Part shown: positions 7,092-15,881 of the stretch, piece by piece | Numbering within the stretch: the stretch's first letter is position 1 | Layout: every line of letters begins with the position of its first letter | Assembly: GCA_017614995.1 (NCBI GenBank) | Contig: JAGAAX010000030.1 | Coordinates: 1 to 54,258 of the forward strand | Direction of reading: 5' to 3' | Source: Spirochaetaceae bacterium | GTDB lineage: Bacteria; Spirochaetota; Spirochaetia; Treponematales; Treponemataceae | DNA length: 54,258 bases | Made by a program: the position numbers and the translations under genes | The notes under the pieces: generated by a model | Database searches by the model: none | Told to the model about the DNA's origin: nothing | What the model saw: the letters and a program-made list of their open reading frames with translations, nothing else

Positions 7092-8297
7092 ATGAGTTCA
7101 GACATTGATTTTAGCGGCTATTTTGACTGGGCGGCTACTACACCGCCAGACACAGCTATTTTACAAGATTCACTTAACAGAACGGCTGAATGTTTTGCCA
7201 ACCCTTCCAGCGTGCACAAGGCAGGCTTGAAGGCAAAAGAGCTGCTCGGCGAAGCGCGCACAAGATGCGCAAAAGCGCTCGGCGTTGCAGCAGACACTTT
7301 GATTTTTACTTCCGGCGGAACAGAAAGCGACCACTGGCCTATTCTTTCGCTCTTGCAGAGACCGCGGACAAAATCGGCACAGCAGCAGGGCAACATCATC
7401 ATTTCTGCAATTGAACACCCTGCAATCAGAGAAATGTGCGAGAGCATTAAAAACTTAAACTATGACATAATTTCCGTTAAGCCTGAAAAAAACGGAATTG
7501 TTGACGCGGAAAAAATGCTTGAAAAGGTGAACGAGGACACCCTTCTCGTATGTCTTATGGCTGTCAACAACGAAACCGGCGCGGTTCAGCCTGTCCATCA
7601 GGTTGCAGACGGTCTTATAAGGCGGTGTCAGGGCAAGCGTAAGCCCAAATTTCATGTTGATGCTGTTCAGGCTGCCGGCAAGATTCCGCTGCAACTTTCG
7701 CACCCGGGCATAGACAGCGCGGCTATAAGCGCGCACAAACTGCGCGGACCTAGAGGCATCGGGCTTTTGTACCTTGCAAAGCGTCAGGAATCATTTTTGC
7801 GCGGCGGCGGTCAGGAAGGTGGCTTACGCGCAGGCACAGAAAATGTTGCTGGTGCTCTTGCGCTTGCAGCCTGTCTTGAGAAATACGTTATAAGCCCAAA
7901 CAACAGCGCAAGATACAGCGCACAGCTTGAAACTACAGCGCAGTTTGTAAAAGACATTTCAGTTTTGAAAGGCTGCAAAATTATTCCAGAAATGCGCACC
8001 GGCTTATCAGCAGAAGAAAGCGCGGAGCTTTTTTCGCCATGGATTGTACAGGCTTCTTTTGACGGCATTCCGGGCGAGGTTATGGTGCGCGCCTTAAGCG
8101 AAAAAGGTTTCAGCATTTCTACAGGTTCTGCATGTTCTGCAAAAAAGCTTTCAAGACCAATCCTTGAAGCGATGGGCATAAAAAAAGAACAGGCTTCTAC
8201 CGCGGTGCGTTTTTCTTTTGGCGCAGAAACAACAGCAGAAGCCACAAACGCCCTTATTCAGGCTTTAACCGAAATAAGGGCGTTGTTTAAGATTTAG
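7092..8297 (+). CDS. Cysteine desulfurase (NifS/IscS-like)
   Basis: A 401-residue class V aminotransferase-fold PLP enzyme that would take sulfur from L-cysteine for Fe-S cluster or tRNA thiolation. The PLP lysine is K216 in SAHKLRGPRG, the PLP region FTSGGTESD is near the N-terminus, and the persulfide Cys is C348 in TGSACSAKKLS. Length is normal for IscS/NifS. No iscU or other Fe-S gene adjoins it, so I give no symbol. Its 3' end overlaps the convergent DUF4349 gene by four bases. Confidence 0.9.
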   Translation: MSSDIDFSGYFDWAATTPPDTAILQDSLNRTAECFANPSSVHKAGLKAKELLGEARTRCAKALGVAADTLIFTSGGTESDHWPILSLLQRPRTKSAQQQGNIIISAIEHPAIREMCESIKNLNYDIISVKPEKNGIVDAEKMLEKVNEDTLLVCLMAVNNETGAVQPVHQVADGLIRRCQGKRKPKFHVDAVQAAGKIPLQLSHPGIDSAAISAHKLRGPRGIGLLYLAKRQESFLRGGGQEGGLRAGTENVAGALALAACLEKYVISPNNSARYSAQLETTAQFVKDISVLKGCKIIPEMRTGLSAEESAELFSPWIVQASFDGIPGEVMVRALSEKGFSISTGSACSAKKLSRPILEAMGIKKEQASTAVRFSFGAETTAEATNALIQALTEIRALFKI

Positions 8298-9325
8298 TTT
8301 TTCGGCTTGTCGGTATTTTCTTTTGTTTTTGCAGATTTCTTTCCGGCTAAAGCAAACAGCTTTCTTACAAGCCCAAGTCTGCCAAAGCAGATGAAATACA
8401 GCAGTGCTGCTGCAAGCACAAACGGCACAGCATAAACTACAAAATAGAAGATTCCCACTAAGAAAGAAGCCAAAAACTCAAGTGCATCTGCCCAGAACTG
8501 AGAGAACTTTTTGCCCACGTTTGGATAAGTAAAGCCCTGTTCTGTCGTGTTCGGCGGCAGCGATGCGTCAAAATATATTGTCGCAAAATCAATCTGATTT
8601 GAAAGCCGTCTGAACTGACCTTCCATTGATTCAATTTCACCCTGAACATCGTTTAATTCTCGCTCAATAGAAAGCATGTCCTCGATTTTTGGAGCATTCT
8701 TCAAGTAAGATTCAAGCCTTTCGCGCAAAATCTTTCTTGTTTCAAGTCTTGCAGAAAGGTCAAAGAACTGCTCTGTTACGTCCTGTGTAGAAACTGAACG
8801 GTTGTTGAGTGTGCCCAAAGAAGAGCCTTCTTCAAAAGCCTGATTGAATCTGCTCTGCGGAATTCTTGCAACTACGTTGAGGTATCTTCCACTTATAGAG
8901 CTGCTTGTTATGTAGCCGCCGAATTTTTCAACCCAGCCTGCAACGTTTTTTTCTGTTTCTGTCAAATCAGTAACCTGAACAGAAATATTGCCTGTGTAGA
9001 TTAATTTTCTTGCACCCTGAACGGCTTCGCCCTGTGCTTTTGAACCTGATTCAGCCATGTAATCGTCAACTGCAAAGTCGGCGGCTTCTTCAACAGCAAA
9101 GCCCGCTGCTTTTGACATTACGGCGGCAGGCGCAGCCTGTTTCATGTTTATGGCTGATGTAGATACAGCACCAAAATCTGCTTCTGACCTATAACCGGCT
9201 TTTTTTGCGCTACAGCTTACAAAAGATGCGGCACCGCTTAAAATAACAACAGCAAGTACAAGCACACAGAATAAAGCCTGAAATAAAGACTCATGTTCCT
9301 TGATTTTCTGGAATATTTTGTTCAT
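8294..9325 (-). CDS. DUF4349 membrane/lipoprotein
   Basis: A 343-residue envelope protein of the DUF4349 family. An N-terminal hydrophobic segment (about 16-36) ends in FVSC, a possible lipobox with Cys38. A low-complexity Ala-rich linker follows. The DUF4349 core runs from about 110 to 275 and includes KLIYTGNISVQVTDL and a coiled-coil stretch (IEDMLSIERELNDVQGEIES). A strong transmembrane helix (about 290-318) and a basic tail complete it. The start at ATG 9325 follows AGAGGA. Its role is unknown; the topology suggests an anchored periplasmic coiled coil. Confidence 0.75.
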   Translation of the reverse strand: MNKIFQKIKEHESLFQALFCVLVLAVVILSGAASFVSCSAKKAGYRSEADFGAVSTSAINMKQAAPAAVMSKAAGFAVEEAADFAVDDYMAESGSKAQGEAVQGARKLIYTGNISVQVTDLTETEKNVAGWVEKFGGYITSSSISGRYLNVVARIPQSRFNQAFEEGSSLGTLNNRSVSTQDVTEQFFDLSARLETRKILRERLESYLKNAPKIEDMLSIERELNDVQGEIESMEGQFRRLSNQIDFATIYFDASLPPNTTEQGFTYPNVGKKFSQFWADALEFLASFLVGIFYFVVYAVPFVLAAALLYFICFGRLGLVRKLFALAGKKSAKTKENTDKPKN

Positions 9326-9433
9326 AAAATCCTCTTTTAAATTGTTTAATATTGAAACAACAAAAAAACTAAAAGTTACAGCACACATAAACAACCAAGG
9401 TACAGTATGCAAGGCATTACAATGTGATTTTAC

Positions 9434-9524
9434 TTGGCGGAAATCCGTTACTTGCGTCCGACGTCCTGCTCGCATGGCAAAGCCATGAGGCAGTCCGCGT
9501 CCGCAATTCACTACTTTCCGCCAG
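9434..9524. repeat. 91-base imperfect inverted repeat
   Basis: Arms of about 45 and 43 bases meet at a perfect core, CATGGC-AAA-GCCATG (9473-9487). The outer ends also pair (TTGGCGGAAA with TTTCCGCCAG). The outermost 14 bases (9433-9446) recur exactly at 41630-41643, and the sequence before them is similar there too, so this is a dispersed element. Confidence 0.6.
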
Positions 9525-9530
9525 AAAATA

Positions 9531-9748
9531 CAATCTAGATGTACACATACAAGAACCTGCGTAGGCGCGTTTTGCTTTGGGATTAATCTTTGTTTTTGTA
9601 ATAATCCCGCAAAACTGCCGAGTTTGCGAAGCAAACTCGTAGCGGAACGCAGATTAAACTATAATTGTAAAGCCGACTATGTGCGTTCCCGATTTGCGGA
9701 ACGAAATATGCCGAGAGCAGGTTCTTGCCTGCTACAATTTCTAGATTG
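9531..9748. repeat. 218-base palindromic element with terminal inverted repeats
   Basis: The ends CAATCTAGA (9531-9539) and TCTAGATTG (9740-9748) are perfect inverted repeats. Inside them CAAGAACCTGC (9550-9560) pairs with GCAGGTTCTTG (9717-9727). Nested hairpins include a GTTTTGC/GCAAAAC stem, a CGAGTTTGC/GCAAACTCG stem (9619-9639) and GGAACGCA/TGCGTTCC. It carries no gene. It looks like a small non-autonomous (MITE-like) element belonging to the palindrome family seen elsewhere in the window. Confidence 0.6.
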
Positions 9749-9788
9749 ATTTTTCATGCTAAAGCGGAACATAAACAGCGTTCTCATG

Positions 9789-9817
9789 TAGACACATACC
9801 CCAAAAGATTGTATATT
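9789..9817 (+). promoter_or_regulatory. Promoter for the GH94 phosphorylase
   Basis: TAGACA (9789-9794), a 17-base spacer and TATATT (9812-9817) form a good housekeeping promoter. The start would be near 9824, with AGGAG in the leader before ATG 9851. Confidence 0.6.
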
Positions 9818-9850
9818 CGCAACGTAAGTATTTAAATTAGGAGTATCACT

Positions 9851-12277
9851 ATGCAGTACGGACATTTTGACGATGAGCACCGCGAGTATGTTATTACCAA
9901 CCCGAAAACGCCGGTAAAGTGGATTAACTATGTTGGAACACTTCAGTTCGGCGGTTTTCTTGACCACACAGGCGGTTCGCAGCTTTGCAAAGGCGACCCT
10001 GCCTTAAACCGCATTACTAAATACATTCCACAGCTGCCAGCAGGTGAATTTAAAGGCGAAACAGCTTATGTCCGCGTGCGCAAAAACGGACAGTCTGCAA
10101 AAGATGCGCAAGTTTTTTCTCCATATTTTGTGCCTACGCTTATTAAGCCGGACAGCTTTGAATGCCGCGTCGGCATGTACTATACACGCTGGGTATGCAC
10201 TTTCGGCAGCCTGAAATTCGATATTCTTGCGTTTATTCCGCGTGGCGGCAGCGAATTAATCCGCCAGTATACAGTCACAAACACAGGCAAAGAGCCGCTT
10301 AAAGTTGAGCTTATTCCTGTTGTGGAATTTTCTCATTTTGATGCGCTTAAACAGCTTACAAATGCTGACTGGGTTCCGCAGACAATGCAGAGCCATTCAA
10401 TTGAAACAAAGAGCGGAAACGCTGCAATTGCAGCTTATGCCTACATGAAGCGCGACATGGGCGTAAACGTCTTTTCTGCAAACGTAAAGGCTTCTTCTTT
10501 TGAAACAGACCGCAAGCGTTTTTTGGGCGACAACGAATACGGCACATGGCAGAATCCGCTTTCGCTTAAAAACGAGGAACTTTCTTCTATAAATGCTGTG
10601 CGTGGCGACACTATTGCGTCTTTCATTCTGCCTATGGGTGAAATTGCACCGGGCAAGAGCAGCACAGTAATTACACAGCTTGCACAGGTTGACCGCCTTG
10701 ATTTGGCAGCAGCCGCAACAGAAAAATACACAACCACAGAAGCCGTAAAAAAAGCTTTTGACGAGCTTTCAAGCTTCTGGGACAAGTACCTTTCAGTTAT
10801 AAAGGTAAACACACCGGACGCAGCTTTCAACTCTATGCTGAACCTGCACAACCCGAGACAGTGTTTTACAACAAAAACATGGTCGCGCTATCTTTCGCTT
10901 TATCAGCTCGGCTACGGTTCAGACAGAGGAATCGGCTTCAGAGATTCTTCGCAGGATGTAATGGGCGTTATTCCGCAGATTCCAGACGAAGCACGCGAGC
11001 TTATCGAAAAGCTGCTTTCTGTTCAGAGCACTGACGGTTCGGCATATCATCAGTTCAACCCGCTTTCAATGGTTGCAGGCAGGGGCGATTCTCTTGAATA
11101 CGAGGACAGACCGCATTTTTATTCAGACGACCAGCTTTGGATTGTTCTTGCGGTTAGCGCATATATAAAAGAGACCGGCGACTACGAATTTCTTAAAAAG
11201 CAGATTCCTTTCTACGAGAAGGATAAGGCTGAAAAGCCGCTTGAATCTGGCACAGTCTACGAGCATTTGCAGCGCGCCGTTAAGTTCACGCACGAGAACT
11301 GCGGCAAGCATGGCATTCCGCTTTTGGGCTTTGCCGACTGGAACGATACAGTAAACCTTCCGGCTGGTGCAGAAAGTCTTTTTACAGCAAATCTTTACGG
11401 CTGGGCACTTCTTGAACTTGCAGAGCTTGCAGACTTTAAGAACGAAAAAGACAATGCCGAAAAATGGCGCGGCTGGTACAATGACATGAAAAAAGCTGTG
11501 CTTGATTCAGCATGGGACGGCGAATGGTTTGTACGCTACTTTGACGACAAGGGTGAGCCGTTAGGTTCAGCTAAAAACGAATACGGCAAAATCTGGCTCA
11601 ACGGCCAGTCTTGGACAATTCTTTCTGGCTTTGCAGCAGACACAGACAAAGGCAGAAAAGCAATGGATTCTGTCAAGAAGTATCTTGCAACTGACAAGGG
11701 CATCAAGCTTTCTTGGCCGGGCTACAAGGGCTACGACAGAGAAAAGGGCGGCGTCACCACTTATCCGCCTGGAGCAAAAGAGAACGGCGGAATCTTCCTC
11801 CACCCTAACCCATGGGCAATTATCGCAGAGACAATTCTCGGCGACGGCGACCAGGCTTTTACATACTATCAGCGCATTAACCCTGCCGCCAAAAATGATT
11901 CAATTGACGAATACGAGTGCGAGCCGTACTGCTACGCGCAGAATATTCTCTCAAACGAGCACCCGAACTTCGGCTTGGGCAGAAACTCTTGGCTTTCTGG
12001 CACATCAAGCTGGACTTATCAGGCTTCGACTAAGTACATTCTTGGAATCAGACCTGAACACACAGGCCTCCGCGTAGAGCCTTGTATTCCAAAAGCATGG
12101 AAAGGCTTCACCGTTGAAAGAACCTGCCGCGGCGCAATCTACAAAATCACCGTAAAGAACACAAGCGGCGTTTCTAAAGGCGTTAAGTCTATCAAGCTTG
12201 ACGGAAAAGCAATAGACGGCACAATCGTTCCATGGCAGAAATCCGGCACGACACACACCGTCGAAGTCGAAATGTAA
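9851..12277 (+). CDS. Glycoside hydrolase family 94 phosphorylase (cellobiose phosphorylase-like)
   Basis: An 808-residue cytoplasmic GH94 enzyme, the length typical of cellobiose phosphorylase, which splits a beta-glucan disaccharide with phosphate into glucose-1-phosphate and a sugar. The N-terminus MQYGHFDDEHREYVI and the segments GFRDSSQDVMG, DGSAYHQFNP, TYPPGAKENGGIF and SWLSGTSSW all match the cellobiose phosphorylase pattern. The catalytic acid is D496 in FADWNDTVNL. A ribosome site (AGGAG) and a clear promoter precede it, and a strong terminator follows, so it is a single-gene unit. Exact substrate (cellobiose, laminaribiose or similar) is not settled. No transporter adjoins it. Confidence 0.85.
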   Translation: MQYGHFDDEHREYVITNPKTPVKWINYVGTLQFGGFLDHTGGSQLCKGDPALNRITKYIPQLPAGEFKGETAYVRVRKNGQSAKDAQVFSPYFVPTLIKPDSFECRVGMYYTRWVCTFGSLKFDILAFIPRGGSELIRQYTVTNTGKEPLKVELIPVVEFSHFDALKQLTNADWVPQTMQSHSIETKSGNAAIAAYAYMKRDMGVNVFSANVKASSFETDRKRFLGDNEYGTWQNPLSLKNEELSSINAVRGDTIASFILPMGEIAPGKSSTVITQLAQVDRLDLAAAATEKYTTTEAVKKAFDELSSFWDKYLSVIKVNTPDAAFNSMLNLHNPRQCFTTKTWSRYLSLYQLGYGSDRGIGFRDSSQDVMGVIPQIPDEARELIEKLLSVQSTDGSAYHQFNPLSMVAGRGDSLEYEDRPHFYSDDQLWIVLAVSAYIKETGDYEFLKKQIPFYEKDKAEKPLESGTVYEHLQRAVKFTHENCGKHGIPLLGFADWNDTVNLPAGAESLFTANLYGWALLELAELADFKNEKDNAEKWRGWYNDMKKAVLDSAWDGEWFVRYFDDKGEPLGSAKNEYGKIWLNGQSWTILSGFAADTDKGRKAMDSVKKYLATDKGIKLSWPGYKGYDREKGGVTTYPPGAKENGGIFLHPNPWAIIAETILGDGDQAFTYYQRINPAAKNDSIDEYECEPYCYAQNILSNEHPNFGLGRNSWLSGTSSWTYQASTKYILGIRPEHTGLRVEPCIPKAWKGFTVERTCRGAIYKITVKNTSGVSKGVKSIKLDGKAIDGTIVPWQKSGTTHTVEVEM

Positions 12278-12297
12278 TTTTTCTGGGAATATTTCAG

Positions 12298-12337
12298 GGC
12301 AGAAACAGCGCAAGCAGACTGTTTCTGCCTTTTTTTT
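12298..12337 (+). terminator. Rho-independent terminator after the GH94 gene
   Basis: A perfect 11-bp stem (GGCAGAAACAG at 12298-12308 with CTGTTTCTGCC at 12319-12329) is followed by eight T residues. This is one of the clearest terminators in the window. Confidence 0.9.
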
Positions 12338-12456
12338 GTATCAAGAGTATTTTCAAGTTTTCTAGAATTCAGCTTAAAGTCAAGGCATTTTTCTCTAATC
12401 AGATTTTAATCTTAGGCATGTTACAAAGTTTATTTAAGCATGTTTAACGGATAACT

Positions 12457-15426
12457 ATGAAACGACATACAATTTTTTCATTATTTATTCTTACAGTTTG
12501 CGCAGCATTCAATTTGTCTGCACAAGCAAAAACGATTCAGCCACGAATCAAAATGAGCGCCGGAACTGACGGAAAAGCAATCCGGCTGTCGAATCTTTCT
12601 ATTGATATTGCTGTAACCGGCAATATTGCGACAACAACTTACGACATGATTTTCACAAACAGCTCAAACCGCATTTTGGAGGGCGAATTTGAGTTTCCGC
12701 TTGATAACGGGCAAACTGTTTCACGCTATGCCTTGGACATCAACGGAAAACTTCGTGAAGGCGTAGTCGTTGAAAAAGAAAAAGGCCGCCAGGTCTTTGA
12801 GACAATTGTACGCAAAAACATTGACCCGGGTCTTGTCGAAATGACTTCTGGCAATAACTTTAAGACAAGGGTTTACCCTATTCCGGCAAACGGTTCAAGA
12901 CGCGTCGTAATTGCATACGAGCAGGAGCTTAAAACCGTAAACGGAAACCGCACATACATTCTGCAGCCGCTTACAGACGAAACTATAGACACTTTTGATT
13001 TTTCTATAAAAGTGCTCAATTCATCGTTTAAGCACGAAAACGGCGGCTCTTCATCTTTTGAGACAATTTCTTTTGAGGACTGGAACAATTCATACAATGC
13101 CCATGTCAAAAAAGAAAATTATAAGCAGACAAAGCCGCTTATGTTCTCTCTGCCGACAACAAAGACTGATAATACTTTTGTTCAGACGCTTGGAACTGAC
13201 ACATATTTCTACTATTACACGCCGGTAGAAGCAAAGACCCGCGACAAGAAGCTTCCGTCTAAGCTTACTGTTCTCTATGATGTTTCTGCTTCTTCAGCAA
13301 AACGCGACAAGACAAGAGAATTTGCTCTTCTTGAAAAATACATTGCGGCATGTAATGCAAAAAACATTACAGTTGTAACTTTCAGCAACGAAGTGCACCA
13401 GACAAAGACATTTAACTCTGCTGCCGCGGTCAAAGAATTCCTTGAAAAGCAGGAATTTGACGGTGCAACAAATTTCAACGCACTTGACTTTGCATCTCTC
13501 TCAGCTAAAGCTGACGAAGTTCTGCTTTTTTCAGACGGAATGAACACATGGGGAAACAGCATAACTTTATCTGGAAATTCCAAAAAGTTTGAATCTTCTG
13601 CGCCTGTTATAGCCGTAAATTCATGCGCCTCTGCAAACCATTCTCTGCTTACAATGCTCTCGTCTAAGAACAACGGCGTATACATAGACCTCTGCTCAAA
13701 GACAGACGAAGAAGCGTTCTCAATGCTAACAAAAGAAACTTACAGACTTCTCGACATTGAATACGACGGCACAAAATTCAGCAGCGTCTACCCTGAAAAG
13801 GGCGCAGCCGTAAGCGATGTATTCTCAATGTCAGGGCTTCTCAAGAAAAAAAGCGGAACAATCAAGCTTGCTTTTGGCTACGGCAAAGAAGTTACAGACC
13901 GCATAAGTGTTGACATTTCAGCTGTAAAGGGAATTGAAGCCGACAACGTACAGCGCATGTGGGCACAGAAAAAGATTGAGAACCTTTCAGTCTTTTACGA
14001 CGACAACAAAGAAGAAATCATAGAGCTTGCAAAGAAATTCAATATTGTTACGCAGGACACTTCTTTGATTGTTCTTGACAATGTTTCAGATTATGTGCGT
14101 TACGGCATAACTCCACCGGCAGAGCTTAAAGACGAATATGACAGACTTGTACGCTCTGGCAGCAAGACACCTGCCAAAGACGGAATTCCGAATTCGGTTT
14201 ATAGAAACTTTGAAGCCTTTAAAACATGGTGGAACACTTCATTAAAGGAATTCAAAGAGAAGAAAAAGCAGAAAAAATCTAAGGGCGAATGGAGTGGAAC
14301 AGGTTTCAATCCTCCTGTTTACAGCGAAGCCGAAGCTATGGCGATGAATGCACCAGTTTACAACGACATGGCTGGTGACAGCTTAATGCTAATGGAAGCA
14401 GCTCCGCGTACTATGAGAGCCGCAGCACCGGCAGCCGCAAATACTATGGCTTTACAAGAAAGCGTTGCAAAGTCAGACGATTCTGATGTCCGCGACGGTA
14501 GAAGTCTTTCTTCAAAAATTGAGCTTCAGACATGGTCGCCTGACAACGACTATCTTAAAAAGCTTAAGAAAACTTCGACAGAGAATATGTATTCTGTTTA
14601 TCTTGAGCTTAGAGCGCAGTATTCGGCTTCGCCAGCTTTCTTTATGGAAGTTTCGGACTATTTCTTTGAAGAAGGTCTTGAAAAAGAAGCTTACCGCATT
14701 CTGTCTAATCTTGCTGAAATGGAAACAGAAAATTCTGACATTCTGCGTGCATTGGGCAACAAACTGATTGAACACAAAGATTACGCAAATGCAATCTGGG
14801 TTTTTAGCAAGCTGACAAAAATCAGAAGCGAAATTCCGCAGTTCTACAGAGATTTGGCAATGGCTTACCACTACAACGGCGAAAACCAGCAAGCTGTAGA
14901 CACACTCTGGTACATGGCTTCTAAGGCATGGGACAACCGCTTTGAAGAGATTCAGCAGATTGCGCTTAACGACATGAACAGCATAATCGCGCTTAACGAC
15001 AAAAAATCTAAGCTTGATACGTCAAACATTGACAAAAAGCTTATGGAAAATTTCCCTGTAGACATAAGAATTGTGCTTACATGGAATACCGACAACTGCG
15101 ACATTGACTTGTGGGTAACAGACCCTGACGGCGAAAAGTGCTTCTACCAGAACAAACTGACTGCCAACGGCGGCCACATGTCAAGAGACTTTACGCAGGG
15201 TTACGGACCTGAAGAGTTCTGCATAAAAGAAGCGCCGGAAGGCACATACAAGATTGAAGCAAACTATTACGGCACATCAAGTCAGAAGATGCTTCAGCCG
15301 GTTATTGTGCAGGCAGAAGTCTTTACAAACTTTGGGCGCAAAAACCAGAAGCGCGAAGTCTTAACGCTTCAGCTTGATTCTGTTAAAGGCGTGTTCACAA
15401 TCGGAACAATAACATTCAAAAAGTAA
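12457..15426 (+). CDS. Exported VIT/von Willebrand A domain protein with DUF2135
   Basis: A 989-residue secreted or periplasmic protein. A Sec signal peptide covers about residues 1-25 (ending LSAQA). A VIT domain follows (about 35-165, with EGEFEFPLDNG). The vWA domain begins near 268 and has the MIDAS motif DVSAS at 275-279. A linker and TPR-like helices (about 700-850) precede a C-terminal DUF2135 domain (about 868-985, DIDLWVTDPDGEKCFY). VIT-vWA proteins bind metal and other proteins at the cell surface; the client is unknown. It stands between two terminators as its own unit, with only a weak ribosome site before ATG 12457. Confidence 0.8.
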   Translation: MKRHTIFSLFILTVCAAFNLSAQAKTIQPRIKMSAGTDGKAIRLSNLSIDIAVTGNIATTTYDMIFTNSSNRILEGEFEFPLDNGQTVSRYALDINGKLREGVVVEKEKGRQVFETIVRKNIDPGLVEMTSGNNFKTRVYPIPANGSRRVVIAYEQELKTVNGNRTYILQPLTDETIDTFDFSIKVLNSSFKHENGGSSSFETISFEDWNNSYNAHVKKENYKQTKPLMFSLPTTKTDNTFVQTLGTDTYFYYYTPVEAKTRDKKLPSKLTVLYDVSASSAKRDKTREFALLEKYIAACNAKNITVVTFSNEVHQTKTFNSAAAVKEFLEKQEFDGATNFNALDFASLSAKADEVLLFSDGMNTWGNSITLSGNSKKFESSAPVIAVNSCASANHSLLTMLSSKNNGVYIDLCSKTDEEAFSMLTKETYRLLDIEYDGTKFSSVYPEKGAAVSDVFSMSGLLKKKSGTIKLAFGYGKEVTDRISVDISAVKGIEADNVQRMWAQKKIENLSVFYDDNKEEIIELAKKFNIVTQDTSLIVLDNVSDYVRYGITPPAELKDEYDRLVRSGSKTPAKDGIPNSVYRNFEAFKTWWNTSLKEFKEKKKQKKSKGEWSGTGFNPPVYSEAEAMAMNAPVYNDMAGDSLMLMEAAPRTMRAAAPAAANTMALQESVAKSDDSDVRDGRSLSSKIELQTWSPDNDYLKKLKKTSTENMYSVYLELRAQYSASPAFFMEVSDYFFEEGLEKEAYRILSNLAEMETENSDILRALGNKLIEHKDYANAIWVFSKLTKIRSEIPQFYRDLAMAYHYNGENQQAVDTLWYMASKAWDNRFEEIQQIALNDMNSIIALNDKKSKLDTSNIDKKLMENFPVDIRIVLTWNTDNCDIDLWVTDPDGEKCFYQNKLTANGGHMSRDFTQGYGPEEFCIKEAPEGTYKIEANYYGTSSQKMLQPVIVQAEVFTNFGRKNQKREVLTLQLDSVKGVFTIGTITFKK

Positions 15427-15453
15427 AGATAAAAAGTTAAAAAAATGGAACGG

Positions 15454-15493
15454 GCACCCCGCGGCTGAAGATTCAGTTTCGGGGTGCTTTGTT
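15454..15493. terminator. Bidirectional terminator between convergent genes
   Basis: GCACCCCG (15454-15461) pairs with CGGGGTGC (15480-15487), followed by TTTGTTTTT on the plus strand. On the minus strand the same stem is followed by a T-rich run, so it can end both the VIT/vWA gene and the glycerol operon. Confidence 0.85.
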
Positions 15494-15494
15494 T

Positions 15495-15881
15495 TTAATT
15501 GACGGTCTGCAAAAGAGGTGCGTCTGCACATGCGACAACCTGCACGCCTGTACCGAGCAGGTCGTAAAGCAGAACATCACCGCGCTTTATTGGTGCCTTG
15601 CATTTTGCGCGGCGGATAACTTCCATAGCTTTTAACAGCATGTCTTTGGGAATTTCTCCGGCTGTTTTGACCGGCACAAGTTTAAGGCTTGAGCCTGTTA
15701 CAGCTATTGTTGTGGTCAGCGTTCTTGTCGGAAACGTAAGTTCTTTTTTTGCGTATTCTTCGCCGCGCCGGCAGTTATTGCCTGTTACAGAAGAAACAGC
15801 GAAAAGCCCGTCTTTTTCTTCGCCTGTTATTTCAAGGCTACAACCCATCGGGCAGATAATGCATGTAAGATATTTCTTCAT
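15495..15881 (-). CDS. DUF1667 domain protein of the glycerol operon
   Basis: A 128-residue protein of the DUF1667 family. The N-terminal TCIICPMGCSLEI carries a CxxC-x(3)-C type cluster, and a further Cys lies in GNNCRRGEEYA. These Cys residues are likely to bind a metal or Fe-S centre. It is the last gene of the glpK operon and overlaps the preceding oxidoreductase stop at 15881. In Firmicutes and spirochaetes this family regularly accompanies the GlpA-like dehydrogenase and FAD oxidoreductase, so it is probably a small electron-transfer subunit. Confidence 0.8.
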   Translation of the reverse strand: MKKYLTCIICPMGCSLEITGEEKDGLFAVSSVTGNNCRRGEEYAKKELTFPTRTLTTTIAVTGSSLKLVPVKTAGEIPKDMLLKAMEVIRRAKCKAPIKRGDVLLYDLLGTGVQVVACADAPLLQTVN

